Shown: positions 13,601-28,600 of the stretch, one piece after another
How the letters are laid out: every line of letters begins with the position of its first letter
Position numbering within the stretch: position 1 is the stretch's first letter
Source of the DNA: Schistosoma haematobium
Taxonomy: Eukaryota; Platyhelminthes; Trematoda; Strigeidida; Schistosomatidae
Assembly: GCF_000699445.3 (NCBI RefSeq)
Contig: NC_067200.1
Span: forward strand, 3,016,450-3,080,449
Direction: 5' to 3'
DNA: 64,000 nt
Notes under the pieces: model-generated
What the model was told of the DNA's origin: nothing
The model's input: only the letters and a program-made list of their open reading frames with translations
Database searches by the model: none
Position numbers and translations under genes: made by a program

Positions 13601-16600
13601 AGTGTGTATGAAACGTGGTGTGTAACAAAAACTGTGTTCAGATAACAGATTTTGTATTTTCCTAAGTGGATCTGAGGTGTGAGAAGAAATTTCATTGACT
13701 ATTTATCGACTCTGATCGGCGAATTTTTAAAGAAAAACATATATGATATGAGTTGAAAATGTTACAGCAAGCAAAAAATGAAGATAAATAAACAAAATAC
13801 AAATAAATGAATGGTAATTGCTGCTCCTCGTGATATAGGGGGTAATACAATACAATTATTTAGAACAATCCAGAAAAAATTCCATAGGATCGTTCTGTGT
13901 TAAAAAAAACTTCCGATGAATAAAATTACAATTTAGAAATGTCATTATACTACTGAACTAATCTGCCCCCGAATACCCTACTACGGTCGAGGGTGGAGAG
14001 TCAGCACTCTCACATGATTACGAGTATACAGCGACTGACACGGAAGTCCTACTCATTGCCTTCGCGTGACAGCGGTGTTATTTACGAAATTGACAGGGTG
14101 AAAAGCGAATGTCCGGTGCTTTAACCGGATTGCTGGACACAAAGAGTTCACCTAAGGAAGTTAGAAAACCCTGATTTCAAACAAATGGGCTACATGATCC
14201 TGGGGGGAAATGGTGTATGAGCCAATTATTGATCACCGGCTACCATGATACTGCATCTCCTGACGTTGCTCCACTGCTTTGTGGATCAGACCTTTAGGTC
14301 GAAGGCTCCGCGTGTGGCCCCCTAAGCAAACTATATGCTTCAGTCTGGGCACCCGGGCAGTATCACAGTCCACACACAAATCAAGTGACTTGTGTAGCAC
14401 ATATTGTATTCAGTGCCCCTTGGTACCAATATTTATGTGTTTAAATAAATAAATTAAAGAACTATTAGTCTAACACATTTTCGGACTAAGTAAAAAGACA
14501 CTACTTGTCTATCTAAACAAAAGTGAATGAAAAGAGGTTATTGTTTTAATGAACACAATGAATTTAGAAGAAGTTCAAATTTTAATCAAATAACTTGATT
14601 ACAGTAACATTGAAATATTCGATTGAATTTTTTGTTAACGAGGAGACACCAATTCTAAGCATTGAACTTGTTCAATGTCTAAATTTGTCCATCTATGTTA
14701 TAAAAGTGTTTAAAAGTTTTCATACACTTTAAAAACTTCATTTAAAAGAATGTAATTAGCAGTAAAAACTAGATAATATGATATTGTTGATACTGAGAAC
14801 GATTTAGTGACCTATCAGTGCAAATATCCAAATTCTATAGACGCTTTGTTGGGACACCAGTAATTCAATAATGACATTAAGTAATGTCAGTTTCAATCTT
14901 CAAAGCATTCGTTTTATGAATTTCACTTATGAGTGTTAAACCATTACAACTTATAAACATAATATTTTCACCATTGACTAACTAACTGGCTTGACATGAT
15001 CAACACAAAATTCCATGATTGTGTACATCTTATAACTTGTGACCGTCAGTTAGGGAGCAGTGACTTATCGATCAGAGCAATGACGTGTAAGCCCGTATGA
15101 GCAGCCTAGAGTCCTGGTTGTTCTTGCTTTCTGCCTAGCCCAGCCATTTAAATCCAGAACACCAGTCTCAGCCTCATCGATATGAATCATTTATTTCAAA
15201 CATACTGAGTTTATATACCAATCAAACAGACCACAACGTACCAATAAAATATGAAACAACATTTGTACAAGAATTAGCCAGATGTGGTTGTGAACGAGGG
15301 AGGTAGTAACTAATATACTGGGTATAAATCAAGAATGGTAAAACGTATAATAATAGTTTATAGGTCAAAATAAAGCTTATAATAAGAGGAATATGAATAG
15401 TTTAGTTGCTTAATAATTATACAATAAAAATATACGTTTAGTATTGGTCCACAAAAGGATCCTAAAGTTACCATTCATTACGTTTACCAGAACCTAGCAG
15501 TACAGAATGTCTAAAGACAACAATAGACATGGTATACGGAATAAGTGTAAGGTTTACTAGTTAAAATGTAGTGAATACATAGAAATGCAGAAAGGGTTCT
15601 ATTAATTAGACTGACAATGTTTACTGTTACAGTTTATCAATTTAAACCAACTATGCACTAAACTCTAAAATGTAGTAGAACACAATAAGTTTTATTTAAT
15701 AAGCATATAATATGACTGTCAAAGTAATATATGTAAAATAGATTGAACATATTATATAGAAGCTTACTTGATAGCATCAAGATTTCGACCAATAAATTGA
15801 TTAACATAACTCCATGGATCACCATGTAGTTGAACAAGAAAACGACTCATATGACCAGTTTGTGTTTGTCGTTGACCTCTGCGATACGATAAACCAAGAT
15901 TGGGCATATTTAATGCTTCGAATAAATGATCGTCATCATTATTATCAGAAAGAATTTCAACGTCATTCTCATCATTAATTAATTCGGCAGAATCAATTGA
16001 TTCAGTTAACTTTGGTGTTGAATCAGAAATATCAGGTGATCTGTTGAAAAAAAAAGAATATCAAAGATTATTATTATGATCACCGTTATTAAGGGTAATA
16101 TCTTGATCCTAAACTAGGAACCGATTAAGCAGTTGAAATAATAATAATAATGCTCTTTCTATGTGCACTTTTTACTCACTTCCTAAAACGCCCAAACGAC
16201 ATTAGGTACTTGTTCTAACGATAGGTAGAGTTGAACTATAAGGATGTGTCAAATAGGATACGGCAAGTTGACTCATGGTCATGCTACATATGATTGATTG
16301 CACTGGACTAATTTCTCATACACTATATTGATATAATCTCACTTAAGAAAACATCATGAGTTGCTTAGATAAAACAACGAGGTTTTAAAGTTAAGATTCC
16401 GTCTTGAGCATCAAGATTTAGAATAATGACTTAAAATCCTATTTCCAGAACAGTAGGGTCATTTATTCACATTTACTGCTTTCTGATTGGCTGAAAAGGG
16501 CCAACACAATATCAAGGCTATTTCAAGTTACCCGGACTAATTTTAGTAGTGCAATTTAACTCTATTGAGGCAGTGTAAACCTAATAAGAAGCTCGCATTC

Positions 16601-19600
16601 ACGGAAATAGACAGATGACGTGAAACAGATGAATGCTCGAAATCGGTAAATAAGAAAACGTCAACAAAAAATGTAATTCATATGAGGCATTGTGCCAATA
16701 GACTTACTGATTATTGACAGTAGATGAATGTTTAAGAGTTGCAACTTTTAGCCAATCAGATAACGCTAGACGTTTACGTTGTTGTAAGGCTGTAAATTCT
16801 TGATACCATTGACGAGTTTTCTTCAGTTCTTCATCTTCTTCCTCATCTTCATCTACTTTATCATCGTTACGTGAATGATTTCTTTTGCTTGATATTAATT
16901 TACACTTTGTTTTATTCAATTTCAGTTTATTAAATTTTGCCAGTTGATTACTAGTAGGACAAGTGGAATTTAATCGATCAGTTTGTCTACTCAGTTCATG
17001 CACAAAATCAATCCACATTTGCAAACCAGAACGAAGATGTTTTGTCCATTGAATTATTGGTGAATTATGCACCATTGCGTACACATGTTTATGAAGGCAT
17101 CTGATGATCGATGGTAAACGTCTAATTCGAAAATAACAAAAAATGTATTACGTATGGACAGATTACAGAACGGAATAGAAGAGCGAAAATCAATAAATCA
17201 GTAACTACACGGAATTACACGAACTAGGTTGTGAATCCTCACTCCCACTGACCTCACCATAATGGTAGCCAAGAAAAAAAAAGCAACCAGAAATAAAACA
17301 CTGAGAACACCAATACAAACGTCAAGACAGTTCTACTGTACGGAGGGGAAACTTGCAGAACTACCACAATCATTGTTTATGCAAGATTGGCCGGATACCA
17401 TCAGCAACAGCCCACTGTGGTAGAGAACAAACGAAATATTGCTTTTGTATACATAAACAGGATTTCAGTTTGTGAATAGCTAAGGCTTCTAAAAATCTAG
17501 GAATTTGTCCTTGACAATTTCCATACCACGTTTTAAAAGCTGTATTGATGTCAAATCTATGTCTCGTCTGAATTATGTGCTTTGTCATTCAGGACTATGG
17601 TATTTTACTTCTCACGATTATTGGAGCATCTAACAATAACTGGTGCTGAAGCGCATGTCACATGACCCTTGATTGGATTGTTCAATTACTCCTCTGTATG
17701 TATGTGTATCCACATAAACAAGTGAATTGGTAAATGCCATGTGGTGTCAGGCAATTGTTTATCCTATGTCTAGGTTTATGTGAAATCATGAGCCTAGTCT
17801 TTTCTATCACAACCAGTTTAGTAGTGTAATACGTTTTCTAAATAGCTGATTTTTTTGTCTCAAAACCAATTACACAAATGAGACTTACTTCAAATGCAAT
17901 GTGAAATTGAACTTTGGTTGTTGATCTTCTTGTTCGCTAAAACTACTATATAACTGTTGTAGATCCCTATATGATTTTTCAAATGAGCAATGCTTCAGTA
18001 GTGCCAATAAATCAGTCATTTCCAGTTTTAACAATGAACTAGAACATATATGATCATTATTATCATTATTTGATTTTAGATAAGTCGGTATTTTGATAGC
18101 ATTTTCAAATATTGGGCGTACCGGTCGTTGTAGTATCGATTCCCAATTTTTAACCTGAAGAGTAAAAAGACGGTTAGGTGATAAACACATAAGTATTAAA
18201 CACCTTGGGCAAATAAAACTCTTTCATTACAATTGAAGTTTTCAACAGGGAATGACTCCAGCTGGAAAAACATTGAAAACCAAAAGAACTGAACACTTGA
18301 TATGAGACCTCTCAGCAGTGCCCATCCATGACCCCATCAGCGAATGAACCAAGAACTATCAGTGCTCGTAGCAAGCACATAATTTTCAGACCAATGACTT
18401 GATATTGAAAGGCATACGTAGCTAACTGTAATCGTTTTTGAGATACTGTGAGACAACCATTTACTTCCATTGATGATACTTCTCTTACACCAGAAGCGGT
18501 TAGGTGCCGTTGTTTGAAGTTCCTCATCAGAAACTCTGATGACCACCTCTTTAGGTTAGTTACCAGTAAAGACAGTAATTTTCATTATTATATGAAGTAC
18601 TGGAGATTCTGGAATATGATGTTTTGCATCATCACGGAATGACTTTATTTAGACAACCATTTAATATGTTCATCTATTCAACTTCGATAATTAAAGCTAA
18701 GCGAAGTAATAAATCCATGGACCCGAGAAATCATCATGAAACACAGTTTCATAGAATCGAAGTATAATGATTAAAATGGTTTTAAGTAGTCGTCATACGA
18801 AGATAAAACACCAGATCGCGAGCAAAAACTGATAGCTTGATTCACATCGATAATAATGGTAAAATCTATACGACAAATAATAGACTAACATACATGTTTA
18901 TGAATCGACTTTTTACAACGATCTACAGTTGTTTTAACTGACCAGAAACGTGAGTAATGGCCCCATTTCGTAACATTCACAAGACCCTGAATGAAAAACC
19001 ACAAAATAAAAGGTATTTTCAGCAAAGTGAGCATGATTATGCAAGTTAAGTGAATATGAGTTTGGATATGTTTAATCTTTAATAAAAAAATATTATTTAT
19101 TAATTAATACATGATATAATTAAGCTATGAGCGATGGGATCTCAGTTAATTAATGGAGATCTCTGTGTACAACTTTGAATGATTCTGTTTATTTGGTCGC
19201 TACTATTGCTAACTGGACTAGATAGAGTGAGAATTCAAACGAGCAATGTATCGGTGGAAAGTCAGACATTTTTACTACTATCATTATTAGTTTATTATCA
19301 AACACTTGATATCGAGCTTCACATTGACTGTAAGACGGAGTGATAAAACCTAGTTGTCCAAACCGTAGTAGGCATATTATAAAGTAACCTTAATCAATTA
19401 GCTGTAATCAACGTAGGAACTGGCAAAAATTTATATCAACTTAGATTGGTACACCGTAAAATTAACAGAAAACTCTGCCAGTAGCAAGCATGATTAATTA
19501 CCTAGTTTACAATTACCTAATACTACACTATTCATTTTACATCTTCCTAAAGATGACATTTCAGTCCTTCTACTAAGATAATACTGATACCTAAATGTTA

Positions 19601-22600
19601 CATTCTATGGTTAGGAAGAATCAATAATAAATTACATATCGTATAACGATCTGATAATCTCATTGGACCATATGACTTGATTCAATGCTAATTTAATTAA
19701 CATATTATCATCAACTTATTATTATCAATTAAAACATGAAAGACATAAATACTATGAAGCTAAAAGGATCAACGGAGACTATGGAATTTTCATAGTTTTC
19801 ATAGTTGTCGGAATGGCCATCCAGTGCTTCCAGGCTTTCGGTTTTAGCTTAACTGAAATCAGTGTCCACGACTCCAAATCCAGGAATCGAACTTAGGACT
19901 AATAATCTCATGCGCAAACAACATAACATATAGAACATTATAATGATTATTAACAAACCTTTAGTTCTTTTTCAATTGGATGTCGTAAATTACTCAATTC
20001 TTCAGTTATACATGGTAGAAATTGTGCATAAAACCAAACTGCATTACCAACAATACGTTTGGATGATGAACGTTCTGTCAATGTTTTAAATTTTAAAAAA
20101 AATTAAACAGGAAATTAAATATGCAAGAAGATAAATATATTCTCCTCCTGAAATAAATGTATTTATCCAGTACTTACTTATCCAGTAACTTATGGTTACT
20201 TCAAACTATGAACAACTGAAAGATGTCTGTTTATGCAAAAGAGATCTAAACAGTGTACAGAACTCGACAACTAATCCCTTAAAAAATACTTCAATAACAA
20301 CAATAATTACACATATGATTGAGGAAAACAAAATAAAGAAACTCAGGAAGGACTTGAAAATCCATAAATTCGAGATTGTAATACTACAACTCTGTCTATT
20401 TAACAATAGACTGACGTTGAAATGTATAACAAAAAGCCAACAGTAAAGGTTATCAGTGTTGTATTGGCTAGAAAAAAATATCATCAACAATACGTACTCA
20501 ACAGAACTGATGTTTGGCTGGTGTTACATTTGAATCATGGTTCAAGCAATAAGATGTATTCAAGGTCGACCTAGAAAAATTTGATGATGCCACAAAGGTC
20601 AGAGTACTGCTACACAAACTTGGCATAGCTGAACATGAATGCTAAAACAAATTCATTCTCCCCAAAGAATCCCAGAGACCTTTCATTTGATGCAACAGTC
20701 GTAACTTTGTCGCAAATTTTCGATGAACTATCATCTTTGTTCAATATTCGTTACCAATGTCCGAAGATGGTTAAAGCTGAAGACGATGACTGAGTGCAAC
20801 ATTCTGGCAGAGTAAATTGCGAATGTGAACGGTTCAAATTATCAACAATGACAGAAGACCACTTTAAGTGTCTTGTTTTTGTATACAGCTTGCAGTTACC
20901 TGAAGATACCGACATCAGAACCAGAATTCTGAATAAAATTAAACAGTGTCCAAATATAACGCTACAAGAAGTGCCTAATGAGTGTCAGAGGTTGGTGAAC
21001 TTAAAAATATATCGGACGTATCAAATGATGATCAGGAACCTAATGAAATTTTGATAGATGCTGATTATCCAAGTGATCCATTATCTACTAATGAGATTTT
21101 CAAGAAATTTAATGGAAATGTTTCAGAACAATCAAACCCTAATGACCTCATATCAACTGTCGTTGATCCTCATCATCTAGTCAGTTCTAGTGGACTCTCT
21201 ATTCAATGCGGGAGATATGTTTTAAATAAAGTCACAATGATTGTAACTTGGGTATATGAGGACCTAACATTATTTCGTCGGGGGAGGATAAAGTCAGGAT
21301 CTAAACTTTGAGTCTTCGAAAAAAAAGAAGGGGGAGAAAAGTCGAAATTTGATTGATTTACTCATTATGAGTTTTGTTCATGATTACTTTCGTTTCGATT
21401 CAATATGATGATTACTCAATGTAGTATTTGTTACTGTGATCTCATATGATATTTTATTCTGTATAACATATATTATTGTTGTATTAAATTGACCTGATCT
21501 ATGCTCAGTATATGATCTGTTATAACTGAGTATGTTTTATATAAGTGATTTCATCCTAAGTATTAATCAAAGTGTGTGTACAACCATCATATAAATGAGT
21601 GTATTATTGACTAGGGTCATCGTCGTCGTGTTTTTTGGGGGTTAATAAATCTTCACTTATACCAGTCTTTGTGTTCTTACTCTCACGTCGTGGGAATTGC
21701 GGAGGTCCCTCGTTCTGAGTATAAGCGATAAGCAATTCCGACATAACAATCAGCGACGATCAGATATAACAAGTTGTGTTTAATCGACAAGACATATCAA
21801 TTAACACAAAACAAAAAAGAACCTGAAATACTTTGAAACTTTCTGATAAACATTTTATATGGAGTATTGTAGTACAACCTGCTTGCACAAACCGAAATAG
21901 TCAGGGCAGGATTATAAACCTATATGCACGTTGATGACATTTTTTTCGACAACTGTCTAACACAATGGGCACATACAGTATAAGATACTGTTAAACCAAT
22001 CACTAGAACCAGTTAATCCAGATATGAAAAAGTTTTTAAAAATGACAAATAACACAAGATAAAATGCAATAAAGTGAAGAACAGGAAAAAACTACGAAAA
22101 AAAAGGGAAGCGAGACCAACACATTCACAAACCTGTTTCAGTTAAACCAGGCCATATATTTAATGCTGAATAAATTGACGCAACTAATTTCCATCGAGAT
22201 GAAAATTCACCGATAGGTCCTTTTTCGAATAATTCAATTAATGCATCAAAACGATCAGTTTCCAATTGTAATCGTTGTCTCTCATCATCATTATTATTAT
22301 GGTCCACACTAGCGTTATCTTTCAGACAAGATGAACTACTCATTTTAGATTGATATTTTGAATTAAGAGAATTTAACTGACGATTATAACTACCAGGACG
22401 TAGAAATAAATCATATAGATGAAACCATAATGTTACACAACGATTACTGATTTGAATTTCAGCTGAATCTAATGTAGCCAACCAGTAACTGTAAAAACAG
22501 AAGACGGGAGATATGTATCGAGAAAACAACAACTATAAAAAAAAGACTAGTCACTGTAAAAGTTATATTACATAATGAATCAAGCGGGGAAATAGTTATG

Positions 22601-25600
22601 CGACATTGTATTCTATTGTGAATACCACTTATTCGTGAGTTATAGCCCATAAAAAAACATATGAATTTAATGTACTGTAATTTAAACCGTACATAGCTAT
22701 TTGAGGGCTAGTGGAAATACCTATGTTAACAGGATAGAGCCCAGAAAATTGTAAGAACTTATTAGACCCACAGTGACTGATAGAAAATGAATCAATTAGC
22801 ATTAAGAGATGAGTCAAGAAGACGCTGGACGATTCAAATGTAATTTTTATGTAATGCTTTTACTGATGTACATCTTAGTTATTTGGACTATCGAAATATG
22901 TGCGTTGTTAGCACTCAGCACTTGTACCTTAAATGCTTAGACACCAACGTCCTAGTTCACACTGTAATCTCCAATCCTTGAGAAGCAGGTTGTGTATTCC
23001 TTTCAAGGCTACCTTATGTACAGAAAACGAGAGTTTTTCTACGGTTACATGCAATTTGAAGTTCAAGAAATTCCTAGAATACATAGTGAAAATAGCTAAA
23101 CACAAAAACCATTTATCAAGTCAATATAATGGCAACATCATCATCCACTATTTAAAACAAATTCTCTTGAAAGCTTTTGAAGAATTTCAATTTTTCTAGG
23201 TACTTTAAAACATCTCACGGCATCTAGAGATAGTATTCGAAGGATTTCACAGAGCTATTATTAACAAGGAAACGTATATTTATATTTTAAATGTACTAGA
23301 TATACGATGAAACATACAATCCCTTTTTTTCTCTTTCCAGATTTATCTCAATGGATTATACTCCTTGAATAACATCTTCAAACCCTGATCTTTGCGACTA
23401 TTGCTTATACTTTTACTACCTCTAACACTACGGATTTGAATCGACAACTGCATTTCTGTGCTAATGTGGTGTACGTACGTACGACGTTCTACGTTGTTAC
23501 TGATTGACTGATTGAAATATACAAGTGTTTGTATTACATTGGCAGTAAAGATTTACCTTAATTCCATTTTACGCCAACTAACCAACAAATTACAAACTTC
23601 TTTGCTTGATTCATTAAGAGAAACATGCTTAGCTGCATCACGTTCCCATTCCTGTAAAAATAATCGAAATCGAAACATGATCAAGAAAAAAATCTTAAAT
23701 GTTATCAAAAATGCATCCTAGCAGCGAGATACTGTTGTTTTCAAACTACCTCACACGTTCAAGTGTGGAGAGAATTCACTCTTCCTCTAGCAATCCTCTT
23801 ATATGACCACGCTTATACTGACACTGTCACAGTAGCCCTACTCACTGCCTTCTCGTGATGGGTAGGATGTCGTTTGCGAAATTCAGAGGACGGAATAAGA
23901 ATGTTCGACACTTAAACCTCATTCGGGTATACGGAGGATCCAGTTAAGCTAGTGGCGAAACAACGATTCCAAACTAATGTTTCAGGAGGGTACCAGGAAA
24001 TTGATGGAGCAAATAACTGATGGACTTATTGTTGGTCACCGCATCTCTTAACGTTGCTCCACTAACTTGAGGATTAGACCTCTAGGTCGAGGTCTCGAGG
24101 AGTGGCACCTTATCGAAACCATCTATTTCTTTTTGAGCACCTGTACAGTATTCCAGTCTACTCACAAATCCAATGATTTGTGTGGTGTATATATATTTTG
24201 ATAAATACTTTTATTAAGACGATTTATTCAGTTGGAGATAAATATTATTAGAATGTACTTCAGATGGTCTAACTAGTAGTTTGATAATGAGGTTGGTCGT
24301 GAATAAAATTATAAAAGGAGTGGTTAGGATAAAAGTTGGAGATTCTTTGTACATAATCTGATAATCACTGAAATTTTTATTTTTATGAACAACAAGAGAA
24401 CTCGGAAATCACATTCTATCAGTTAGTAAAATTTTGTTCCGATTCTAAGTCGTTTCACCCAGTCTTCAACTACTGATTGCAAATATGGCATGAACTGCAA
24501 CCAAGTAGTTTGCACCTACCTACAAGGCTCTGTTTAATAATCCATGACTATAAGCACGAATCTCAAACGATAGCTTTGCTGATTTCATCTTTTTTCTAAT
24601 TTACTCTAGCGTTAACCAATATTCATTATCAAAGTGGTTCGAAATAACTAATATATGTTCCAATCACTTTAATCAATAATGATTCACAATCGCATTACCT
24701 GATAAGTGTTTTTGTGGTATGAAACTACATAAATGATAGATGAGAAATAAGCTTGATAAAATTTCAACTTACCTGGATCACTTGCCAAAGCATTTCAATT
24801 CCAGTAACAAACTTTATTAACGGATCCGATACAGTGAACGATTCAATACGATGAATTATAACTAACAGCTGAAATAATTCGGATGAATTAAGATACATAA
24901 AAAAACTGGTTTATTTATGAATAAATATTGACTTAATTAATAATTTATAGTCAGACCTATCCAAATGTCCGTGAGCTTCAAACAAAAGAAGTAACATTCA
25001 TCATAAATGTAACTTAAATCATGCGATTAATTCCGTTAATAAACTGAGTGCATAATAAGAAAAACTCAAGACAAATGTATGAGATGCAGCGAACTGATTT
25101 CTACATTTTGCAGCTGCTACCTTGATGGGATGATTTGGTTTGTCTATTGTGATGACTCAAACGAGTTATACTAGCTAAAACATTTGTTCTTTTAGCTCCT
25201 ATCATAACAGGGCGGTCCTTTGAAGAACAGTAAGATTGAAAGCATCAACTCAAGCTCCGAGAATGAAGTCGTACTGCTGACTGTAGAGGCGGTATGACGG
25301 CAGTAGTGTTCCTTTAAGACAGCTAGCATCTGTAACGAGACTACCTAATCACGAAAAAAGATTGAAATGATCCACTGCAAATATGTCACACATCACCTTA
25401 CCAGGAGGGTTTTTGTTTCCGGTATTAAGGCTTTTTAAAGTACGGGACAAACACGTCACAAAATCCGCACTTAACTGGCCTCAAGAGGTTTCCCATTGAA
25501 TTTCGAGTTCCAAGTTCAAGGTCACTAAGACCATCCCTACCCCAATGTGTTTTTCAGATCCTCTGAGAAGAGATCTGCCCTCATGATGTAGGCAAAATTG

Positions 25601-28600
25601 AAGTAACAAATTACCTAATAACTGTAATAGCATTCAACATCATTTTGACATTCTTTGAATTCCCCACATATATGTAATGGTTTGTTTATTTGGCCAGTAA
25701 CGCTAACAAATATGATTCATCCCTGAATAAAGATTTATCGAAATGTGAACGAACCGTGTGACAGAAACAAATTCATCTTTCCGACCAACTTTCGGTTATT
25801 CTTTAGAGCACACAAACCGGTCTAAGTTAGACAACTATTCAAAACGTGGAAGCACCGAGATTTGTTAGTAGTGTGTATCAATGAACCCTCAACCGAAAAC
25901 AGAACTCAGTATTTTTATTCTCACGCACGATCGGTTATTTATTCCCAATGAACCTTACTGTGTTTAATCTAGTCAAGTTTTTTTAATTTCGAATTTACAG
26001 TTATTATTATAAATAGCTTTATTATCTCAATATAATTTACACTGTTGGAACCCATATGAATTTATTGATTCAGGCAATCGTGCTTCCTCATACTCTCTTC
26101 AATTACTGTTATTTCTATCACAATCACCATAATCACTTTACTATTGTTTTTCTTTTTAATAATTATAATCAATAAAATTTGTTTCTACTAACTTTGGCGC
26201 CCTGCTTCAATATATGGGCTACCCGTTCCTGACATCAAGATATTTCAACAAGTTATCTGTATTTGTTTGCATTACCACTTTATTATGTCTATTAATCGCA
26301 TTACATATTCAGGTGTGTATATGAAAAGTCTAAGATCTACCGCTTTAAAAGGTACAAAAAAGTACAAACAAAGGCATCGTGGTGGTTGGTAATGAGCATT
26401 GAAGACAAGAAACATTATTCGGATACCTATTCCTGAACTGCTAACACCTAACTGATGATCACTCAATATTTATCGTCAAGATTGATGAAGAAATAAGAAA
26501 AGGAAACTTAACGAAATACTTTGTGCTGAGAATTCTAGATTGTACCGAAAATATGTCGAATAAAGCCATTAATAATAATAATGACTTGCCAGTATAAGGG
26601 TAGTGGAGATTATTAAGCTTTTAATTGAGATCATGAATCGACTGACGTTGGGACACCATTGAAAACCTCGAAGCACTGGGACTCCTCAGCAATGCGCATC
26701 CATGACCCCGCTCGCGGGACCATTTTTTTGGTAATTACAGTCAGTTTTATCATGTCATTTACTATAGTCATGATAATTTGCAAATATTTTTCTGTAGATT
26801 ACATAATGTTCTCCTTCTCGCTCGCGCTTATTCCGTCGGTCTATAACTTAAACTTATATGAAAGTGATTATAATAATCATTCATTAGTGAACCACACATA
26901 ATATTACATTTACAATGGTATTTTATCCATTTGGACAAATTAGTTGGCATATATGGAAGACTTACAGCACACAAAATAAGAAAATGGGATGACTTTTCAC
27001 CCATCATGATGTTTTGTTCATCATTTTTTTTACAACAACTTATGATAAAATCTGTTTTGAAGAGGAATGGGAATAATTATAACTGTACTTACACGTAATA
27101 AACTAGGTTGTCCAGGCCATTGAGTGAGTATATGTTTAATTTGTTTTTCCAAATTTCTCATTAATACATTTAATTTCTCAGCTTCTTCTAATGGAATAGG
27201 ATCAATGTAAATATTGTAACAATGTGATTTAGTACTGTAATAATGATTGAAAGATGTAGTTGAGAAGTTGGACGAACTGTTGATCGGTAAAATAGGGTTG
27301 GCTCTTATATCATATTGACCCATATAAGCAGTGATACCGATATATGGCAAAGTAGTCTGTTCATCAATAATGGGATCTGTAAAAACAAAAAAGGGGGGAA
27401 TTGGAAAGATGATAACACCAAAAACATTTACCGAAAATATTATAAGGAATAAACAATATAATTAATAACATTGGTAAAAACCTATTGTAGTTAGAAACAC
27501 AAAACGTAAACTGTTCAATGAACGTTGGAAGTCTTTACAGTAATACTTGGTCTACGATGAATGACTGTGTCATTTGTCAATATAGTTAGATTTCATCCAT
27601 ATATATCACAAACTGTAATTCAAGGAAAACCAACTTGAAACTCACCAGCCGGATGTACCTGCATCTCAGTTTTGATGCGAAGCATATTAGAACTTGAAAC
27701 AAATGAATTTCAATTTAAATGTCAATGAGTTATCCACTAAGTTATTTAGTCTAGCTAGTTATTAACTTATTCAACGGGTACGAATAGTTTAGTTACATTA
27801 AAATTTGTCGAACAACGCTACTATCGAGGTAACCCCCGCTTATGATATACGTATGGCAGCAAAAACTGATCAACTCTAATCTTAAATATCAATACTCAGA
27901 GATTACATGCCATTAGTAAATAACAAAATTTCATGTATTCTAATGCATGTTTCCGTAAAATAATAATAACTTGACTTACCTAAACTGAATTTCGATTCCA
28001 TTGATAACCAACTGGCTAAATTAAAGCCATATAGAACTGTATGCCAATGCCAAGAAAATACACTACTGATATCTACTGATTGATTGTTATTATGTTTATC
28101 AAGGTTTAATAATGACGAATTCAATGGATAATTTATTATAGAATTTGAATTTAACAATAATAAATAAACAAGACGTTTTATAAAATAGACTAATTCGTTT
28201 TCTTCTGGGATCCAATATTTTCCGGAACCATTCAATGAACTTTTTAACCATTTATCGATTGCTTCTAATTTAGCAACAGTCTATATATCGAAAAAATAAA
28301 CATTTGAATATAGGAGAAATGTAACTACAAACCAATCACGTCAATGGGAAAAAGATAAATTTACGTCTTAGAATAAGACTGAAATAATTCCACTCCGCTT
28401 GTATTATAAGATTGGGAAGAGTCTAAATGTGATATAAATTTCTAATTATATAACTGACATAGCTATTATCAAATACTATTGTTAAAAGAACACATTCTTC
28501 ATTGAGATACATTGTCAATAGTTGTAAATACTTGTCTAACTAATTAATATAAGGAACAACTTATCATTAATACGCATACACATACAAGTTACAATAAGAT

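Noticed and set aside
20192..20490. Overlapping small open frames on both strands near exon 25
   Set aside because: AT-rich chance frames in intron 24; neither resembles midasin nor a transposon protein.
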